Source of the DNA: Arthrobacter alpinus
GTDB taxonomy: Bacteria > Actinomycetota > Actinomycetes > Actinomycetales > Micrococcaceae
DNA: 64,000 nucleotides
Direction: 5' to 3'
NCBI RefSeq assembly: GCF_001445575.1
Contig: NZ_CP013200.1
Coordinates: 434,001 to 498,000 of the forward strand
Below, piece after piece: positions 60,719 to 64,000 of this stretch (the first letter of the stretch is position 1; the number at the start of each line of letters is the position of its first letter). The notes beneath the pieces were generated by a model. It made no database searches, had not been told where the DNA came from, and was given only the letters and a program-made list of their open reading frames with translations. Both the position numbers and the translations under genes were made by a program.

Positions 60719-62149
60719 CTAGTCCAGCAGCAGCGCCGGTTCTTCCATGATGGCGGCAACATCGGCCATGAAGCGGGCCGAGAGGTCTCCGTCCACCACA
60801 CGGTGATCGAAGGATCCACCCAGTGTTGTGATCCAGCGCGGAATGACTTCCCCGTCCAGTACCCACGGCTTTTGCTTGATGGTTCCGAATGCCACGATCG
60901 CAACCTCACCCGGATTGATAATGGGCGTTCCGGTATCGATGCCCAGGGCACCGATGTTGGTAACTGTCAGCGAGCCGCCGCGCATGTCTGCCGGCGGAGT
61001 CTTGCCAGCCCGCGCCGTGGTGGCGAGGGCGTTCAGCGCAATGGCCAACTCCTTCAAGGAGAGGTTCTGCGCGTCCTTGATGTTCGGCACCATGAGCCCA
61101 CGCGGGGTGGCCGCGGCGATGCCCAGGTTCATGAAGTGCTTGATGATGATCTCATCCCCGGTCCACGTCGCATTGACGGAAGGGTTGCGCGCAGCTGCCC
61201 AAATCACGGCCTTGGCCAGGATCAGCAGCGGCGACACCTTGATGCCCTCAAAGTCGCGTGAGACCTTCAAACGCTTGACGAATTCCATGGTGCGCGAGGC
61301 GTCAACATCCACAAAAATGCTCACATGCGGTGCGGAGAAAGCACTCTCCACCATGGCCTTGGCCGTCGCCTTGCGCACACCCTTGACCTTGATGCGTTCA
61401 ATGCGCGGATCATCTTCGAGCCCGGTGCCTGTCGCCGGAGCCCAGAAGGTACCGGCACCATCCTGTTCGGCCGTGCGCTGATCCTGGTAGCTGAGCAGGT
61501 CCTTTTTGGTGACCTCGCCGCGGAGGCCGGTGGCGGAGACCTCGCTCAGGTCGATGCCCATGTCCTTGGCGGCCTTGCGGACCGGCGGCTTGGCCAGCAC
61601 ACGGTTGGCATGCGCCACCATGCGGCTGACAGTTGCCGCCGCGTTCGTGATCAAGTTCGACGCCGGATCGTGGCTAGGTGCCTTCGCTGCGGCAGGTGCC
61701 GCGGGCGCAGTTGCCTGCGGGACAACAGGAGCAGCTGGAGCCGGTGCAGCGGCTCGGGTGGGCGCGGCGGAGGGTGAGCTGATCCGCGGTCGCCGCTTGA
61801 CGGCGTCGGCCTTGGGACCGGATCCCACCAGCGGCTTGGGAGCTTCTTCCTCAGGTGCGGCAGGGGCTTGAACAACAGGGGCAGGCGCGGCAGCGGCCCC
61901 GGAAACCTCGGAGCCGATGGCGATGATGGCAGTCCCCACATCCACCGTTTCACCTTCAGCAACCATCAGCTGAGCCACCACGCCGGCGTAGGGCGAGGGT
62001 AGTTCCACCAGCGACTTGGCTGTTTCAATCTCCACGAGGACCTCATTGACGGCGACAACATCGCCCAACTTGACCTTCCAGGAGACGATCTCGGCCTCTG
62101 TCAGGCCTTCGCCGACGTCGGGCAGCTTGAAGAAGTTCAGGGTAGACAT
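60719..62149 (-). CDS. 2-oxoacid dehydrogenase E2 (dihydrolipoamide acyltransferase)
   Basis: The 476-aa protein has a lipoyl domain (1-80, with [18 protein letters not shown] and the lipoylated Lys45), a Pro/Ala-rich linker, a peripheral-subunit-binding domain near 180-215 ([20 protein letters not shown]), and the catalytic acyltransferase domain with FDHRVVDGD near its end. It forms the core of the pyruvate or branched-chain 2-oxoacid dehydrogenase. The gene follows E1-beta by 11 nt. The order E1-alpha, E1-beta, E2 is that of bkdABC in mycobacteria; a branched-chain substrate is more likely than pyruvate, but not proved. Confidence 0.93.
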   Translation of the reverse strand: MSTLNFFKLPDVGEGLTEAEIVSWKVKLGDVVAVNEVLVEIETAKSLVELPSPYAGVVAQLMVAEGETVDVGTAIIAIGSEVSGAAAAPAPVVQAPAAPEEEAPKPLVGSGPKADAVKRRPRISSPSAAPTRAAAPAPAAPVVPQATAPAAPAAAKAPSHDPASNLITNAAATVSRMVAHANRVLAKPPVRKAAKDMGIDLSEVSATGLRGEVTKKDLLSYQDQRTAEQDGAGTFWAPATGTGLEDDPRIERIKVKGVRKATAKAMVESAFSAPHVSIFVDVDASRTMEFVKRLKVSRDFEGIKVSPLLILAKAVIWAAARNPSVNATWTGDEIIIKHFMNLGIAAATPRGLMVPNIKDAQNLSLKELAIALNALATTARAGKTPPADMRGGSLTVTNIGALGIDTGTPIINPGEVAIVAFGTIKQKPWVLDGEVIPRWITTLGGSFDHRVVDGDLSARFMADVAAIMEEPALLLD

Positions 62150-62160
62150 GGTGGGCCTTC

Positions 62161-63135
62161 CTAGTATGCGAAGGCGCGTTCCAACGCCTCCAGCATGCGG
62201 TCAATGTCCGGCAGGTAGTGCTCTTCCACGCGGGCTATGGGGTAGGGCATGTGGAATCCACCGACGCGGATGGCCGGAGCCTCCAACGAGTAGAAGCAGC
62301 GTTCGCTGATGCGCGAGGCGATTTCGCCGCCAATACCGCCGAAGGTGGGGGCCTCGTGGGCCACTACCAAGCGTCCGGTCTTGTTGACGGAGGCTTCAAC
62401 GGTGTCAAAGTCAATCGGTGAGATGGAACGCAGGTCAATGACTTCCACGCTGTGCCCATCTTCGGCAGCGGCATTGGCAGCTGCCAAAGCCACCGGCACC
62501 AGTGGACCGTAAGCAACCAAGGTCGCATCAGTACCTTCACGCACCACATGGGCTTTGAAGGGATCTCCCGGGCTGTTCTCGGTGTCCACTTCACCCTTGG
62601 ACCAGTAGCGGCGCTTGGGTTCAAAGACGATCACGGGATCTTTGCACTCAACGGCTTGCTGGATCATCCAGTAGGCGTCGTTGGCGTTGGACGGGGTGAT
62701 GATGCGCAGTCCTGCCGTGTGGGCAAAGAGAGCTTCCGGGGATTCGGAGTGGTGCTCGATGGAGCCGATGCCGCCGCCGTAGGGAATGCGGATGACCACA
62801 GGGGCGCTGAGCTGACCGTCGGAGCGGGTGCGGATCTTGGCCAACTGTGTGGTGATCTGGTTGAAGGCCGGGAACACAAAGCCGTCGAACTGAATCTCGC
62901 AGATGGGGCGGTGCCCGCGCAGAGCCATGCCCAGCGCCGTACCGATAATGCCGGATTCGGCCAGCGGGGTGTCCATGACACGGTGGGCGCCAAATTCCTT
63001 TTGCAGGCCTTCGGTAATGCGGTAAACGCCGCCGAGAGCGCCAATATCCTCTCCCATGAGGAAGCTTTTGGGATCCTTGCTCAGCGTTGCTCGGAGGCCT
63101 TCATTGATGGCTTTGGCCATGGTCATTGTGCTCAT
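62161..63135 (-). CDS. 2-oxoacid dehydrogenase E1 component, beta subunit
   Basis: The 324-aa protein has the transketolase pyrimidine-binding domain: [20 protein letters not shown], then [20 protein letters not shown] with the catalytic Glu, [20 protein letters not shown], and the C-terminal domain [20 protein letters not shown]. It pairs with E1-alpha to decarboxylate a branched-chain or other 2-oxoacid using thiamine diphosphate. Its start overlaps the E1-alpha stop (ATGA). Confidence 0.95.
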   Translation of the reverse strand: MSTMTMAKAINEGLRATLSKDPKSFLMGEDIGALGGVYRITEGLQKEFGAHRVMDTPLAESGIIGTALGMALRGHRPICEIQFDGFVFPAFNQITTQLAKIRTRSDGQLSAPVVIRIPYGGGIGSIEHHSESPEALFAHTAGLRIITPSNANDAYWMIQQAVECKDPVIVFEPKRRYWSKGEVDTENSPGDPFKAHVVREGTDATLVAYGPLVPVALAAANAAAEDGHSVEVIDLRSISPIDFDTVEASVNKTGRLVVAHEAPTFGGIGGEIASRISERCFYSLEAPAIRVGGFHMPYPIARVEEHYLPDIDRMLEALERAFAY

Positions 63136-64000
63136 GCGGCACCGCCTTGTCCGTTTTCAGTGTCAACGTCAGCAAAGGACGCCTCATAGTTTTCAAACCA
63201 GGCCAATTCCTCGGCCACGAGCGGGTGAGTCTCGGCGTAAACCGTGGCGAACTTGTGGCGTATATCCGCGCCACCCAACGCCAGCGTGACGCGGCGTACA
63301 TGGGCAGCCAGCTCGTCGCCGTCGTTCTTCACTTGTTCGAAGAAGGCGTCATCCGCCAAGTTCTCGGCGCGCAGGTAGGTTTCCAGACGTGCCAGCGGAT
63401 CCCGTGTTTTCCACAGCTCCTCTTCGGCACCCATCCGGTACTTGGTGGGATCATCCGCCGTGGTGTGCGCGCCCACGCGGTAGGTGGAGGCCTCGATGAA
63501 TACAGGGCCATGGCCGTTACGGGCGTGATCGAGCGCCCACTGGGTCACGGCGTACACGGCCAAAACGTCATTGCCGTCAACGCGAATACCGGGAATCCCG
63601 TACCCTGCGGCACGGTTGACCAGCGGAACCTTGGACTGAACTTCAAACGGGACGGAGATGGCCCAGTTGTTGTTCTGGCAGAAGAACACCACGGGGGCGT
63701 CGTAGGAAGCGGCGAAGACCATGGACTCGTGGACGTCCCCCTCGCTGCTGGCCCCGTCACCAAAGTAAGCCACGACGGCGGCCGGCTCGGTGGTGGGATC
63801 GGCCACCAGATCGCGTGAGATCCCCATGGCATAGCCCACGGCGTGCAACGTCTGCGCGGCCAAGACCAGCGTGTAGAGGTGGAAGTTGGTCTCGCGAGGG
63901 TCCCAGCCACCATTGGTAATGCCACGGAAAAGCTTAAGCAGATCCGCCAAATCCAAGCCACGCGTCAAGGCCACGCCGTGTTCACGGTAGGTGGGGAACG
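63132..64000 (-). CDS. 2-oxoacid dehydrogenase E1 component, alpha subunit (3' part)
   Basis: The gene runs off the right edge; about 289 residues are in the window. They include the ThDP motif GDGASSEGDVHESMVFAASY through CQNNNWAI, and GHGPVFIEASTYRVGAHTTA, with the phosphorylation-loop-like segment of BCKDH E1-alpha. It overlaps the E1-beta start by 4 nt. The true start lies outside. Confidence 0.93.
   Translation of the reverse strand, partial: FPTYREHGVALTRGLDLADLLKLFRGITNGGWDPRETNFHLYTLVLAAQTLHAVGYAMGISRDLVADPTTEPAAVVAYFGDGASSEGDVHESMVFAASYDAPVVFFCQNNNWAISVPFEVQSKVPLVNRAAGYGIPGIRVDGNDVLAVYAVTQWALDHARNGHGPVFIEASTYRVGAHTTADDPTKYRMGAEEELWKTRDPLARLETYLRAENLADDAFFEQVKNDGDELAAHVRRVTLALGGADIRHKFATVYAETHPLVAEELAWFENYEASFADVDTENGQGGAA

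Noticed and set aside
1..64000. CRISPR array, prophage or biosynthetic cluster
   Set aside because: No regularly spaced 24-40 bp repeats, phage structural genes, or NRPS/PKS/terpene genes were seen; the siderophore genes are uptake only, with no synthesis gene.

Overview
The window is 64 kb of high-GC chromosomal DNA from an actinobacterium, most probably a member of the Micrococcaceae (Arthrobacter-like). The clues are a CopD-CtaG fusion protein, a DUF222/HNH (13E12-type) endonuclease, an NHL-thioredoxin protein, IdeR/DmdR-type iron boxes, zinc-free (cysteine-poor) copies of ribosomal proteins L28, L33 and S14, and several start codons lying directly downstream of a -10 box (probable leaderless mRNAs). 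No prophage, CRISPR array, rRNA operon or biosynthetic gene cluster is visible. The only mobile-element trace is a decayed IS1380-family transposase near 2.1-2.7 kb.

Layout. 0-8.8 kb: start of dcd (leftward), a KhtTU-type K+/H+ antiporter pair, the IS1380 relic, a SHOCT protein, tRNA-Gly(CCC), a tiny lysine-rich ORF coupled to an alanine dehydrogenase/carboxyethylornithine synthase-like enzyme, a divergent MFS/LysR pair, panD and an AEC transporter. 8.9-18.3 kb: a DUF853 ATPase, a frameshifted membrane protein, the NHL-thioredoxin and CopD-CtaG pair (leftward, overlapping stop/start), an HU gene, the rpmB-rpmG-rpsN operon and a roughly 770-nt island with no convincing gene. 18.3-24.2 kb: an SGNH hydrolase, an ABC exporter divergent from a MarR regulator, a zinc-type oxidoreductase divergent from a TetR regulator with a perfect 16-bp palindrome between them, and a VOC protein.

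24.3-32.3 kb: a five-gene ferric-siderophore uptake and reduction operon (substrate-binding protein, two permeases, ATPase, siderophore-interacting reductase) behind an IdeR-type box, then a MarR/F420-reductase-like divergent pair and a YqjG/ECM4-type thiol transferase. 32.4-37.6 kb: a complete Opu-type osmoprotectant ABC transporter with a dihydrolipoyl-dehydrogenase-like flavoprotein appended. 37.8-47.5 kb: a serine hydrolase, a GH38 alpha-mannosidase overlapping a frameshifted glycosidase-like gene, a universal stress protein and a large FAD/Fe-S D-lactate dehydrogenase.

47.5-60.7 kb: an accessory-looking stretch with an 11-bp minisatellite, a DUF11-like small protein whose Shine-Dalgarno lies in a hairpin, direct repeats, the DUF222/HNH gene, a DUF2079 membrane protein, an iron-boxed heme oxygenase, an MFS transporter, a Gfo/Idh/MocA oxidoreductase, an orphan excisionase-like HTH protein, a GerMN lipoprotein and an aminotransferase. 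60.7-64 kb: the E2, E1-beta and E1-alpha (cut by the window edge) genes of a 2-oxoacid dehydrogenase complex, leftward.

Two genes (10.5 kb and 42.5 kb) are each broken by an apparent single-base deletion. These may be true pseudogenes or assembly errors. The clearest multi-gene logic is iron: siderophore import, ferric-siderophore reduction and heme degradation all sit behind iron-box-like sequences.
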